Source: an uncultured Prevotella sp. (GTDB lineage: Bacteria > Bacteroidota > Bacteroidia > Bacteroidales > Bacteroidaceae). Taken from it: a stretch of 64,000 nt of DNA. Position 1 is the first letter of the stretch. Each line of letters starts with the position of its first letter. A program made the translations under genes and the position numbers. Below, in pieces: positions 7,148-16,207 of the stretch. Where the stretch lies: contig NZ_CAMJFM010000002.1 in assembly GCF_946404925.1 (NCBI RefSeq), positions 1-64,000 of the forward strand, in the 5' to 3' direction. The notes beneath the pieces are model-generated. The model had not been told where the DNA came from, made no database searches, and saw only the letters and a program-made list of their open reading frames with translations.

Positions 7148-9166
7148 TTACCAAACGTGTGCACGCTGTTCAGCAGGCACAAACATCTTGTCGCCCTTCT
7201 TAATACCAAAGGCATCGTACCAAGTGTCGATCATTGGTAGAGCTGCTGATACACGAATGCGGTGAGGAGAGTGTACATCGCTGTTTACACAGTCAGCAAT
7301 GTACTCTGGTGTAGCGTTGCTGGCCCAAACGCGTGCATAAGCCAGATAGAAGCGCTGAGCAGGGGTGAAGTCTTCAACCTTCTTCAGTGGCTCCTGCTTC
7401 ATACGGTTCTCATAGGCACGATAAGCAATCTTCAGTCCACCGTTATCACCAATGTTCTCGCCCAGTGTCTTCTGTCCATTCACCTTCAAACCTGGCACAG
7501 CCTCCTGCTCTGAGAACCAGTCGGCCAGCACCTTGGTGCGCTCATTATACTTAGTCTTGTCTTCGGCAGTCCACCAGTTCTTCAGGTTACCGTCCTTGTC
7601 AAACTGACAACCCTGATCATCGAATCCGTGAGACATCTCATGGCCTATTACAACGCCGATGGCACCATAGTTAGCAGCATAGTCGGCCTCAGGATCGAAG
7701 AATGGTGGCTGCAGGATAGCTGCGGGGAAGTTGATGCTGTTGAACAGAGGATTGTAGAAGGCATTAACTGTCTGTGGTGTGCAGGCCATCATGGTTTTAT
7801 CTACAGGTTGGCGCCAATACTTGCGCAATGCAGCCTTGGTGGCCTCTTGATTAATGCGGATGCAGTTTTCGATAAGATTCTCGCTTTCGCGGATATCAAC
7901 AAACTTCTCCATATCCTCCCACTTATCGGGATAACCCACGTTGATATACATAGCGTGTAGCTTCTCAAGAGCCTTGGCCTTGGTCTCCTCGCTCATCCAG
8001 GTGTTCTCCTTCAGACGGTCTTCAAATGCCTGCTGCAGGTCCTTAACAAGACGATATACGCGCTGCTTGCTGGTCTCGGGGAAGTAATCCTTAACATAAA
8101 GCTTACCAATGGTTTCGCCCAGACTTCCGCTGATTTCGGTTACGGCACGCTTCCAACGAGGCTTCTGTTCCTGAACACCAGAGATGATTTTGTTGGCCTC
8201 GAAAGCACGATCGGTAAAGTCATCTGACAGATAGCCTGAGAAGGCTTTGATGATGTGTAACTCCATGTAGGCCTTCAGGTCGTCGATGCTGGTGTTGGTC
8301 AGAATATCCTCTACTACGTGCAGAGGCTCAAGCTGGCTTACGTTTACGGTGTCAATATCTTGTGGATAGTTAATGGCATCGCGATATGCCACCCAGTCGA
8401 TACCCTTAAAATCCTTCAGCAGCTGCTCCCAAGTCATGATGTGGATGGTAAGCATAGGATTGCGCCTTGCTACCTGGTTGAGTGTCTTCACGCCTATCTT
8501 ATGTTCGATAGCCCACTCGGCTTGCATCATGCGCTCAGCATCAGCATCGTTGTAGCCTACCATTTTCAGGTAGTCCTTATTCAAACTTTTGATGGCTTCT
8601 ACTACCTTCTTCTGGCTTTCGTTAGGCTCGGCATAATACTCTTGGGCCAGCGATGCGCCACCATGACCTACACCCATCATAAACTCAGACGACTTGAACG
8701 GGTTGAGGCTCAAATTAATTCCAAATGGAGCCGTATTGAATCCCTTGCCATCAAGCTCGAACATCAGCTTCAGCAGTTCTTCACGAGTTTTTAATGCACG
8801 AACCTGCTTCAGGTAGGGCAGGATTGGTTCGTAACCCATCTTATTGCGGCCTACGCTATCCATATAAAGGCGATATAGAGCGCCAATTTTCTGTCCGTCG
8901 CTACCCTGAGGCAGATTCTTCTGGTCGGCATACTTCATAATCAGTTTGTTAATACGCTCTTTGTTCAACTCTTCCAGATCGGTAAAAGCACCGTTTTGTG
9001 CGTGTTGCTTGTCAAGCGGGTTGGCCTTGAGCCATCCACCAACGGCATACTGCCAAAAGTCATCACCTGGTTTTACACTCTGGTCCATGTTTGCTTTCAA
9101 ACCTTGTGCCGAGCCAGCCACACTTACAAGGGCCATTGCAACGGCGATAAATAGTTTCTTCATCAT
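7148..9166 (-). CDS. M13 (neprilysin/PepO) family zinc endopeptidase
   Basis: The 672-aa protein has a signal peptide (cleavage near GSAQG) and the full M13 core. HEMSH with zinc ligands His509 and His513 and catalytic Glu510 lies in VVIGHEMSHGFDDQG. The third ligand Glu570 is in ENIGD, with Asp574 as helper. NAFYNPLFNSINFPAAILQPPFF is also conserved, and the protein ends in the usual VW. It should cleave oligopeptides in the periplasm or at the surface. MMKK offers two adjacent starts (9166 or 9163). It heads the DUF2461-CatA-LytTR run and follows the C45-like gene by 77 bp. Confidence 0.93.
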   Translation of the reverse strand: MMKKLFIAVAMALVSVAGSAQGLKANMDQSVKPGDDFWQYAVGGWLKANPLDKQHAQNGAFTDLEELNKERINKLIMKYADQKNLPQGSDGQKIGALYRLYMDSVGRNKMGYEPILPYLKQVRALKTREELLKLMFELDGKGFNTAPFGINLSLNPFKSSEFMMGVGHGGASLAQEYYAEPNESQKKVVEAIKSLNKDYLKMVGYNDADAERMMQAEWAIEHKIGVKTLNQVARRNPMLTIHIMTWEQLLKDFKGIDWVAYRDAINYPQDIDTVNVSQLEPLHVVEDILTNTSIDDLKAYMELHIIKAFSGYLSDDFTDRAFEANKIISGVQEQKPRWKRAVTEISGSLGETIGKLYVKDYFPETSKQRVYRLVKDLQQAFEDRLKENTWMSEETKAKALEKLHAMYINVGYPDKWEDMEKFVDIRESENLIENCIRINQEATKAALRKYWRQPVDKTMMACTPQTVNAFYNPLFNSINFPAAILQPPFFDPEADYAANYGAIGVVIGHEMSHGFDDQGCQFDKDGNLKNWWTAEDKTKYNERTKVLADWFSEQEAVPGLKVNGQKTLGENIGDNGGLKIAYRAYENRMKQEPLKKVEDFTPAQRFYLAYARVWASNATPEYIADCVNSDVHSPHRIRVSAALPMIDTWYDAFGIKKGDKMFVPAEQRAHVW

Positions 9167-9243
9167 TTAATCATAATTTGGTTTAATACTCTTTCTTACG
9201 TTAGTCGCCATTAGCTGCCAAAAAACTACACGTTTCAGCTTTT

Positions 9244-10305
9244 TTATTTGCGAGTTAGTTCAAATTGGATTGGCTTGTCGAAGTGGCGACGCGAATAGTA
9301 GGTTACTGATGGATTCTTCAGATTCATCACCATTGTCCAGGCTGTTCCAAGGAATCCTTCTCTTTCTGTCTGCGAAACATCTGCGATGGCATCAGTAAGC
9401 TGCTTCTCGCTCATCACGCCACCAGTCTGGTTGTATCGCTCGCAGAGTCGGTCGTATCTGTCGTCGCCTTCTTTTAAGCCTACATTGTGCTTTTCTTCGC
9501 ACAGATAGTGGTTGGCCACCTCAGGCGACTCTGTTACAACCATCTTGTTGTCTACATACTCCACAACCACGCCTCTGCCAGTGGCATCAGCCATCGCATA
9601 ATGATGAGCAGAACCAATGTCAGAGTGCATGTCGATACCTTTCAGCAACTCCAATGCCTCAGCCACATTAGCTGCATTCTTCAGAAGGTAGCAGATGGCG
9701 GCTGATGTTGTCAGGTTAGGTTTGTTAGTATTCTGATGTGTTTCAACCTCATCACCTGCCATTAGATCGGCTATTGCCAGACCCTTTTCGTTGATACCAT
9801 CAAGGGCACAGAACAAACTGGCAAGTGCCAGATATTGGTTCTTGAATCCCTCAGGCTTATAGTCATCGCCAAATCCGAAGAATTCAACATTAAATGTGGT
9901 GATTGTTTCGTACCCCTTATCCGGAATAGTATGAAGAACTACGCCTGTGGCCGATGGAAAGTCGAAATTTCGTCCCATCAGTACGCCACCTTCTGGTGTG
10001 GTAACAGTAAGTGCCGAACAACCAAAGTCTGTCTTTGCAGGTTTTATTTCAGGCTTATAATGTCCTTTCGATAGGAAACTCATGATATAGGAAGAAATCT
10101 CTGTGGCATCCTTGGCACCGCCTTGCTTCATCAACTCTTCGAACCCGTCATCGCCTTTGTACTCCATATAGTAGAGTCCGTCGTCAATCTTCTCTGCCGA
10201 CATAGCTCCTTTAACCATAGGACCAAACTCTAACCACATCAATACACCTGCGACTACAACAAGTCCCAGGACACTGAATAACACGATTTTTAATGCTTTC
10301 TTCAT
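9244..10305 (-). CDS. Membrane-anchored C45/linear-amide C-N hydrolase (Ntn hydrolase)
   Basis: The 353-aa protein has one N-terminal membrane helix (IVLFSVLGLVVVAGVLMWL). The Ntn-hydrolase core shows FGCSALTV with candidate nucleophile Cys96, then GGVLMGRNFDFP and DGINEKGLAIA, as in acyl-CoA:6-aminopenicillanate acyltransferase and related choloylglycine-type amidases. Such enzymes cleave linear amide bonds; the substrate here is not evident. Whether Cys96 becomes N-terminal by processing cannot be told from sequence. It has its own consensus promoter, which overlaps the end of the DUF418 gene. Confidence 0.8.
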   Translation of the reverse strand: MKKALKIVLFSVLGLVVVAGVLMWLEFGPMVKGAMSAEKIDDGLYYMEYKGDDGFEELMKQGGAKDATEISSYIMSFLSKGHYKPEIKPAKTDFGCSALTVTTPEGGVLMGRNFDFPSATGVVLHTIPDKGYETITTFNVEFFGFGDDYKPEGFKNQYLALASLFCALDGINEKGLAIADLMAGDEVETHQNTNKPNLTTSAAICYLLKNAANVAEALELLKGIDMHSDIGSAHHYAMADATGRGVVVEYVDNKMVVTESPEVANHYLCEEKHNVGLKEGDDRYDRLCERYNQTGGVMSEKQLTDAIADVSQTEREGFLGTAWTMVMNLKNPSVTYYSRRHFDKPIQFELTRK

Positions 10306-10352
10306 TGTCTACCTATTTAATTTTTTAAGTTTCATACAATAGTTTGACGCTG

Positions 10353-10384
10353 CAAATATACAAATAGTTGCATTAATTACCAAA
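10353..10384 (-). promoter_or_regulatory. Promoter of the C45-like hydrolase gene, inside the end of the DUF418 gene
   Basis: On the minus strand TTTG (10381-10384), a 20-nt spacer and TATATTTG (10353-10360) match the Bacteroidetes consensus. The -33 box lies in the last codons of the upstream gene (stop at 10373), so the two genes can be uncoupled. The leader has a GCAGCGTCAAAC word like those of other genes here. Confidence 0.8.
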
Positions 10385-11497
10385 AATCCACGTAAGTTCT
10401 CGCCACAAACCTTCTAGTGGACCACGTGGGTGATTGGCAAACCAGTAACGGGCGAAGCTGTATTGAACGATAACCATTGCGATACCAACCAACACGGCGT
10501 ATGTGATACCTAACTTATAATAGCAGGCCAGACCATAGCCGCAGAATATAGAGCATCCAATAATTGACTGCAACAGATAGTTGGTGAGGCTCATACGACC
10601 AAAAATGCACAAGTGATGAAGAACTTTGCGAACGCCCTCGAAAGCATACCATGCTGATACTACAGCTGACACAATCATCAGGCAGATAATCAGATTATAG
10701 ATAGGATTGAGCCAAGAGGCAATCGCGCTGTAATCAACAATACTTAATACTATGACTATGATAGCAGATCTCAACAGGATCTTATGCCAAATCTGCAGAT
10801 TGCGGCCTTCGTTGTAAAACATTCTCTGGCGACCTAACTGCATGCCAAGAATAAAGAGACAGAGCAACTGAGTAAGTCGACCGCTGAATACGTTGAATCG
10901 CAGATTCACCTCAAAGCCGTATCGCAGGTTGGTAAGAGTGTTCTCAAGGAATGTGCCATGCTCATGTGCGCTGTTGATGATACCAGAAACCTCATAGAAT
11001 CTTGTGTGATCAATCTCAAATCCTGTTAGCAGACAGAATAATTCTACAGGCTGAATAGCCAGTAAAGCAATGATGCACCATACCGCCTTTGATGGAAGAT
11101 AGCTGATAGGAATGAGCAGCAAACCATAGCATGCATAAAGCATCAGGATATCACCATCATAGAACGCAACGTTTACGACACCAAACAGGAACAATAGACA
11201 CATGCGCCAAGCAAAACGACCAGAAAACGAACGGCCCTTCTGTTGCTGGTTATCGTTCATAATAAAGAAACTCAGTCCGAAGAGCATTGCAAAGATACCA
11301 TACATCTTACCAGACAGCAACCAAGCCAACACATCAGCCACAGTCTGGTCGCTTGGTAGTGAGTGGATGATTGTCTCTTGGGTAAAGATGTTGAAGTGTT
11401 CAACTGAGTGATACAGAATGATGCCAGCCACAGCGATACCTCTCAAGGCATCGGCCACATCGATACGCGTGTTGGGCAAATTTCGAGTTGTATACAT
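10373..11497 (-). CDS. DUF418 family polytopic membrane protein
   Basis: The 374-aa protein has about nine or ten hydrophobic helices, an N-terminal RIDVADALRGIAVAGIILYH (as in acyltransferase-3-like proteins) and the DUF418 C-terminal region (GRMSLTNYLLQSIIG, ending FANHPRGPLEGLWR). The family is thought to be linked to transport or envelope modification, but no activity is settled. I chose ATG at 11497: an upstream TTG at 11521 falls inside the -7 box (11519-11526, TATCTTTG), so it cannot be the start. Confidence 0.85.
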   Translation of the reverse strand: MYTTRNLPNTRIDVADALRGIAVAGIILYHSVEHFNIFTQETIIHSLPSDQTVADVLAWLLSGKMYGIFAMLFGLSFFIMNDNQQQKGRSFSGRFAWRMCLLFLFGVVNVAFYDGDILMLYACYGLLLIPISYLPSKAVWCIIALLAIQPVELFCLLTGFEIDHTRFYEVSGIINSAHEHGTFLENTLTNLRYGFEVNLRFNVFSGRLTQLLCLFILGMQLGRQRMFYNEGRNLQIWHKILLRSAIIVIVLSIVDYSAIASWLNPIYNLIICLMIVSAVVSAWYAFEGVRKVLHHLCIFGRMSLTNYLLQSIIGCSIFCGYGLACYYKLGITYAVLVGIAMVIVQYSFARYWFANHPRGPLEGLWRELTWIFGN

Positions 11498-11626
11498 AAT
11501 TAACTTAGTTTGATGTTGCAAAGATACTAAAAAAATTCAAAGCAGCACGCGTCATCGCGACGAATGCTGCAAAAATTTAGTTTCATTCTAACTTGATATT
11601 AACAAAACTTAAAAAAAGACTCATGC

Positions 11627-12178
11627 TTAGTTCTTGATATCTACACCTCCAAAGAAGTTGCTGGCCACAATGTGGATGCAAGGCGCATTCTTATCAGCAA
11701 CGTGTACTGTAGCATTACCTACGCCTCCGAAAAAACTGCGACTCTTTACCAATACGTTCACGTGTGCAGGTATAAATAATTCTATTCCGCCGCAGAAGGT
11801 ATGTATATCAATCTCTTCATCCTCTGTGATAGTGGCCTCGCGCAGATCCATTCTGATACCTCCGCAGAATGCATCCAAGCGGGCTCCATGAAATGGCTCA
11901 CCACGGAATATATATTCATCGCCACCATAGTGCACACTGCAACAGATGCGTTTGCCGTCTTCGCCAATGGGTAATGGGCGCTGCAGCCACTGATCAGGGT
12001 CGCGGCGATAACTATTTACGATGACCATTGCACCTAAATATAAAAGTGCTACTGGTGTTACATAACAGGTCCATGGTTGGCGCCAAAGCCAATCGTTCTC
12101 GATGATACCCCACATGTTAGCCAGTTTCCATACACCAGCCACAATCAGTAGGATTCCGATAATAGTTCTAACTTTCAT
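11627..12178 (-). CDS. LiaF-like membrane protein with beta-helical C-terminus
   Basis: The 183-aa protein has two N-terminal membrane helices (TIIGILLIVAGVWKLA and VTPVALLYLGAMVIV). The C-terminal domain repeats short glycine turns (DAFCGGIRMDL, HTFCGGIELFIP, RSFFGGV, NFFGGV), as in the LiaF/DUF2154 domain. LiaF-like proteins restrain envelope-stress signalling in Firmicutes; in Bacteroidetes they often lie near LytTR genes. It is a single-gene unit with its own promoter and the operator element that it shares with the transglutaminase operon. Confidence 0.82.
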   Translation of the reverse strand: MKVRTIIGILLIVAGVWKLANMWGIIENDWLWRQPWTCYVTPVALLYLGAMVIVNSYRRDPDQWLQRPLPIGEDGKRICCSVHYGGDEYIFRGEPFHGARLDAFCGGIRMDLREATITEDEEIDIHTFCGGIELFIPAHVNVLVKSRSFFGGVGNATVHVADKNAPCIHIVASNFFGGVDIKN

Positions 12179-12214
12179 ATCTCCTTAAACTTTTAAAAAT
12201 TTACTTTCTGGGTG

Positions 12215-12246
12215 CAAAGATATGGAGTATTATGTAACCATCCAAA
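12215..12246 (-). promoter_or_regulatory. Promoter of the LiaF-like gene
   Basis: On the minus strand TTTG (12243-12246), a 20-nt spacer and TATCTTTG (12215-12222) match the -33/-7 consensus exactly. The predicted leader is about 30-40 nt. The upstream side is the shared operator element. Confidence 0.85.
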
Positions 12247-12247
12247 T

Positions 12248-12311
12248 ATTTGGGATATTCTGCACCGATTTGTGATGAATGGAGTTATAAAATGCAAAAA
12301 TGTGATGAATG
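12248..12311 (-). promoter_or_regulatory. Putative LytTR-type operator with three ATCnCAnnT copies
   Basis: Minus-strand copies are ATCCCAAAT (12248-12256), ATCACAAAT (12268-12276, 20 bp away) and ATCACATTT (12298-12306, another 30 bp). The first two are placed relative to the -33 TTTG exactly as at 4085-4113. The word CATTCATCACA occurs twice (ending at 12271 and 12301) and once in the other promoter. The remaining part of the divergent spacer to 12470 holds the GH3 -7 box (TATCTTTG, 12433-12440) and nothing else I can name. Confidence 0.65.
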
Positions 12312-12470
12312 ACGTAGAAATCAAACATCATCCGACGTAACTTGTATTAAGTAAAGGAGGCCATCAACGGTGTATTGTAGAATTGTACGTCTTAAAAAAA
12401 TCAAAAAGAGCAGATAATTGAATAGTTTTGCTTATCTTTGCAGACAAAATTCATTTAGTCAACACAATTT

Positions 12471-14951
12471 ATGAAAAAAACAATTTTAACATTAGCTGTG
12501 GTGTGTACCGCTATTGGAGTACATGCGCAGAAGACTGCTATCCCCCGTGATGCGGCGCTGGAAGCAAAGATTGAGAAGACTCTCGCCAAGATGACGCTTG
12601 ACGAGAAGATTGGTCAGATGCTCGAACTGAATCTTGACGTGATGGGCAAGATGACCGTAGAGAATGCAAAGGTTGATCGCGAGAAGGTTCGCTCTGTTCT
12701 GCAACAGTATGGCAGATCTGAGAACGAGATTAAAGAGATGCTAAAGCAGACTGACCAGCAGATTATCGACAAGCTGGGGGGATATCCTGTAGACATCTAT
12801 AAGGGCGATACCAAGCGAGTTTGGAAACTCAACGAGACCATGCTCGACACGCTGATCTCTAAATGGAAGGTTGGTTCGATACTGAATGCTCCTGGCACTC
12901 GCGCTCCAAGCGTAGAGCAGTGGCAGCAGTGGATACAGCTTATCCAGAAGAAGTCGATGAAGTATCTGGGTATACCTGATATCTATGGATTGGATCACAA
13001 CCATGGTGTTACCTATACCCAGGGCGGAACACTCTTCCCACAGCCCATCAACCTGGGTGCATCGTTCAATACAGAGCTGGCTCGCAGAGGTGCTGAGATT
13101 ACGGCCTACGAGAGTCGTGCTGCTAACTGTCCTTGGGTTTATAACCCAGTAGTCGATTTGAGTCGCGATCCACGTTGGCCTCGTGTTTACGAGAGCTTTG
13201 GTGAGGATGCCATTGTGAACTCAAAGATGGTGGTAGCTGAGATCAGAGGTTATCAAGGTGATGACAATAATCACATCGATCAGTATCACGTAGGTACCAG
13301 CACCAAGCACTATTTTGCCTATGGTGCTCCTTGGACTGGTAAGGATCGTACCCCAGCTTACCTTTCGCCACAGATGATTCGCGAGAAGTACTTCGAGCCA
13401 TTCAAGCAGGCTGCACTTGCTGGTACATTGACTATGATGGTTAACTCGGCATCAGTAAATGGTGTGCCCCTTCATGCCAGCTATGAGTATATGACCAAAT
13501 GGCTGAAGGAAGACCTTGGTTGGGATGGATTCCTGGTAACCGACTGGGCTGATATCAACAACCTCTTCTCACGTGAGCATGTTGCTAAAGATAAGAAGGA
13601 TGCTATCCGTATCGCTATCAATGCAGGTATCGATATGTCGATGGACCCATACAGCGTGGAGTTCTGCATCCTGCTGAAGGAGCTGGTAAACGAGGGTAAG
13701 GTCAAGATGAGTCGTATCGACGATGCTGTACGTCGTATTCTTCGTGCCAAGTATCGTCTTGGACTCTTCGAGAAACCCAATACTGGTGGCAAAGGCTATG
13801 AGAAGTTTGGCTCTGATGAGTTTGCCCAGGCTTCTCTGAAGGCTGCTGAGGAGTCTATGGTTCTTCTCAAGAACGAAGGTAATCTCTTACCTCTCACCTC
13901 TCACCCCTCACCTCTTAAAATATTATTGACAGGTCCTAACGCTAACCAGATGCGTTGCTTGCATGGAGGTTGGAGCTACACCTGGCAGGGTTCACGTGCT
14001 GAGGATTTGTCAGAGAAGTACAATACCATCTATGAGGCTCTTTGCAATAAGTATGGCAAGGAGAACATCATCCTCGAGCAGGGCGTGACTTATAACGAGA
14101 ATGGTGCATATTACGATGAGAACGAACCTCAGATACAGAAGGCTGTTGATGCTGCCGCTAAGGCTGATGTCATCATCGCTTGTATTGGCGAGAACTCGTA
14201 TACAGAAACACCTGGAAACCTGAACGACCTCTGGCTGTCAAAGAATCAGCGCGACCTGGTTAAGGAACTCGCCAAGACTGGTAAGCCCATCGTGATGGTA
14301 CTGAACGAGGGTCGTCCACGTTTGATTGCTGATATCGAACCATTGGCAAAGGCTGTGGTTGATATCCTGATTCCTGGTAACTATGGTGGCGATGCATTGG
14401 CCAACCTGCTGGCTGGCGATGCCAACTTCTCTGCTAAGATGCCTTACACCTATCCTCGTGAGATTAACTCGCTGAATACCTATGATTATAAGGTGAGCGA
14501 GGAGGTTGGTACTATGGCAGGTGCTTATAACTACGATGCAAAGGTGTCACTCCAGTGGCCGTTTGGCTATGGCATCAGCTATACCACCTACGAGTACAGC
14601 AACCTGCGTGTAGACAAGAGCCAGTTTACTGCTAATGATGTGCTTACTGTGAGTGTTGATGTTAAGAACACTGGTAGTAAGGCTGGTAAGGAGGCCGTAC
14701 TTCTTTACTCAAGCGACCTGATTGCATCGATTGTTCCTGACAATAAGCGTCTGCGCGACTTCACTAAGATCGAACTCCAGCCAGGCGAGACAAAGACGGT
14801 TACCTTCAGTCTCCCAGCTAAGAGCCTTGCTTTTGTAGGAGCAGATGGACGTTGGACACTTGAGGAGGGCGACTTCGTGCTTAAGGTTGGCAACCAGACC
14901 ATTGGTACTGCCTGCACACAGACTAAGATTTGGGATGAACCAAATATCTAA
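12471..14951 (+). CDS. GH3 family beta-glucosidase/xylosidase, secreted
   Basis: The 826-aa protein has a signal peptide ending at HAQ and the GH3 layout: N-terminal barrel ([36 protein letters not shown]), nucleophile Asp358 in [10 protein letters not shown]-terminal sandwich domain from about residue 460 ([20 protein letters not shown]), and a fibronectin-III-like domain at the end. It should release terminal glucose or xylose in the periplasm. A repeat-derived loop (LTSHPSPL) is inserted at the start of the C-terminal domain. It is monocistronic, with a -7 box at 12433 and a terminator at 14960. Confidence 0.93.
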   Translation: MKKTILTLAVVCTAIGVHAQKTAIPRDAALEAKIEKTLAKMTLDEKIGQMLELNLDVMGKMTVENAKVDREKVRSVLQQYGRSENEIKEMLKQTDQQIIDKLGGYPVDIYKGDTKRVWKLNETMLDTLISKWKVGSILNAPGTRAPSVEQWQQWIQLIQKKSMKYLGIPDIYGLDHNHGVTYTQGGTLFPQPINLGASFNTELARRGAEITAYESRAANCPWVYNPVVDLSRDPRWPRVYESFGEDAIVNSKMVVAEIRGYQGDDNNHIDQYHVGTSTKHYFAYGAPWTGKDRTPAYLSPQMIREKYFEPFKQAALAGTLTMMVNSASVNGVPLHASYEYMTKWLKEDLGWDGFLVTDWADINNLFSREHVAKDKKDAIRIAINAGIDMSMDPYSVEFCILLKELVNEGKVKMSRIDDAVRRILRAKYRLGLFEKPNTGGKGYEKFGSDEFAQASLKAAEESMVLLKNEGNLLPLTSHPSPLKILLTGPNANQMRCLHGGWSYTWQGSRAEDLSEKYNTIYEALCNKYGKENIILEQGVTYNENGAYYDENEPQIQKAVDAAAKADVIIACIGENSYTETPGNLNDLWLSKNQRDLVKELAKTGKPIVMVLNEGRPRLIADIEPLAKAVVDILIPGNYGGDALANLLAGDANFSAKMPYTYPREINSLNTYDYKVSEEVGTMAGAYNYDAKVSLQWPFGYGISYTTYEYSNLRVDKSQFTANDVLTVSVDVKNTGSKAGKEAVLLYSSDLIASIVPDNKRLRDFTKIELQPGETKTVTFSLPAKSLAFVGADGRWTLEEGDFVLKVGNQTIGTACTQTKIWDEPNI
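13884..13916. repeat. CTCTCAC 7-bp repeat tract inside the GH3 gene
   Basis: Five 7-bp units (two perfect CTCTCAC, others one base off) sit in frame and encode LTSHPSPL, in a loop where GH3 proteins vary. The same unit, often on the other strand, occurs at 17317, 21667, 21839, 44925, 46027 and 46549. Confidence 0.85.
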
Positions 14952-14959
14952 GACACAAT

Positions 14960-14996
14960 AAAGGCGCTTCACAATTCGAAGCGCCTTTGTTTTTTT
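14960..14996 (+). terminator. Rho-independent terminator of the GH3 gene
   Basis: AAAGGCGCTTC (14960-14970) and GAAGCGCCTTT (14978-14988) form a perfect 11-bp stem with a 7-nt loop, followed by a T-rich tract. The tract runs into the stop codon of the convergent gene. Confidence 0.92.
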
Positions 14997-16092
14997 ACTT
15001 GCTATTGTATTTCTGTGTTCCGTATGAATAGCTGATTGCTATAGGATTCTCGCCAGCATCGAACGACTTAATGAAGTTACCGTTTCCATCATACATATTT
15101 ACGTATCCAGGATTTGCTATCAGCATATAGCCTACGTTAGGATCGATGCAGATGGCCGATGGATTAGTGATGGGATTAGATGTATCGCCATAAAGATAGA
15201 ATGTGCTAAGCGAGTTGTAATAGAGGTTGCACACCTTATACTCAACCTTGCTGCTACCCTTTGGATAGTTATAGGTAATAATAGAAGAACCACTTGCTGA
15301 CATGCCTGTAGCATCCTTAATCAGCAGCGATACATTATTATCAGCAAGCATATATACGCCTGCTCCATTCTGTTTGCCCTCCTCATCGATAGTTCCTGCA
15401 TCGAGAACAAAAGCTGTGTTACCACCAACAACTACTCTTCGTGGATACTTAATGTTTTCGCTCTTGAATTCAGTTACGCTACCTGTGCCAAGGTTTATCT
15501 TTGAAATCGAGCCATTACCGTTGCCATTGTCGCTGTTTGCTACATAGAGCGAAGCCTCTTTGGTTGAACCGCTCTCAACAACTCCTACGCCCATACCCTC
15601 TGGATATGAACCAACCTTGAACTTGTTGGTGATGGTGAGTGATGTTGTATCGATAACAGCTACATAGCCGCCATGTGTCGATACATAGGCGTTGCTGCCA
15701 TAAGCTACTGCATAATATGGCTCAAAACCAGCCTCCTCTCCCATCTCGTCAATGGTGTTGATCTTATCAAGCAGAGTGTTGGTGTTCTTGTCGAGAACAT
15801 AGATAGTATTGGTGCCACAACCTACTACATACACCTTGTCGCCATACACCATCACGTCTGATGGATTCTGACCAATGGGGTAGATGTTATGGGTAACTGT
15901 AGCTGTATTGTAGTCGATGAAAGCAAGACTGCCATCAACGCCGTTAGCAGGATCGCCTGCGTTAATAATGTATGCACCCTTAGTAACAAGATACTCCTGA
16001 TTGCCATTGTTGTTACTTTCGCTCTTCAAACATCCTGTAAGCAGGACGGCGCCCATAAGCAGGGCAAAACTTGATAATTTTCTAAGTTTCAT
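14995..16092 (-). CDS. YncE/DUF5074-like beta-propeller lipoprotein
   Basis: The 365-aa protein has a lipobox (LLTGC, Cys21) and repeated beta-propeller blades: VMVYGDKVYVVGCGTNTIYV, AVAYGSNAYVSTHGGYVAVI, PRRVVVGGNTAFVLDAG and SAICIDPNVGYMLIANPGYV. It resembles YncE-type and DUF5074 surface proteins, which bind ligands or partners; no enzyme motif is visible. A -7 box (TACCTTTG, 16121-16128) lies upstream. It is flanked by saccharide genes but is not clearly in an operon with them. Confidence 0.75.
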   Translation of the reverse strand: MKLRKLSSFALLMGAVLLTGCLKSESNNNGNQEYLVTKGAYIINAGDPANGVDGSLAFIDYNTATVTHNIYPIGQNPSDVMVYGDKVYVVGCGTNTIYVLDKNTNTLLDKINTIDEMGEEAGFEPYYAVAYGSNAYVSTHGGYVAVIDTTSLTITNKFKVGSYPEGMGVGVVESGSTKEASLYVANSDNGNGNGSISKINLGTGSVTEFKSENIKYPRRVVVGGNTAFVLDAGTIDEEGKQNGAGVYMLADNNVSLLIKDATGMSASGSSIITYNYPKGSSKVEYKVCNLYYNSLSTFYLYGDTSNPITNPSAICIDPNVGYMLIANPGYVNMYDGNGNFIKSFDAGENPIAISYSYGTQKYNSK

Positions 16093-16207
16093 ATTTTTAG
16101 TTCTTTAAAATTCTAAGGTGCAAAGGTAATATAAAACCTCGAAAAGCCATCCTTTTATTCAAAATGGCACCTCTTTATAAAATCTATTTAGATAAATTTG
16201 CACTTTT

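Noticed and set aside
11498..11521. Longer DUF418 product starting at TTG 11521
   Set aside because: The codon is part of the -7 box TATCTTTG, so it lies upstream of the transcription start.
11539..11570. Fourth LytTR operator copy before DUF418
   Set aside because: CATTCGTCGC resembles CATTCATCAC only in part, the 20-bp partner is missing and the distance to the -7 box differs.
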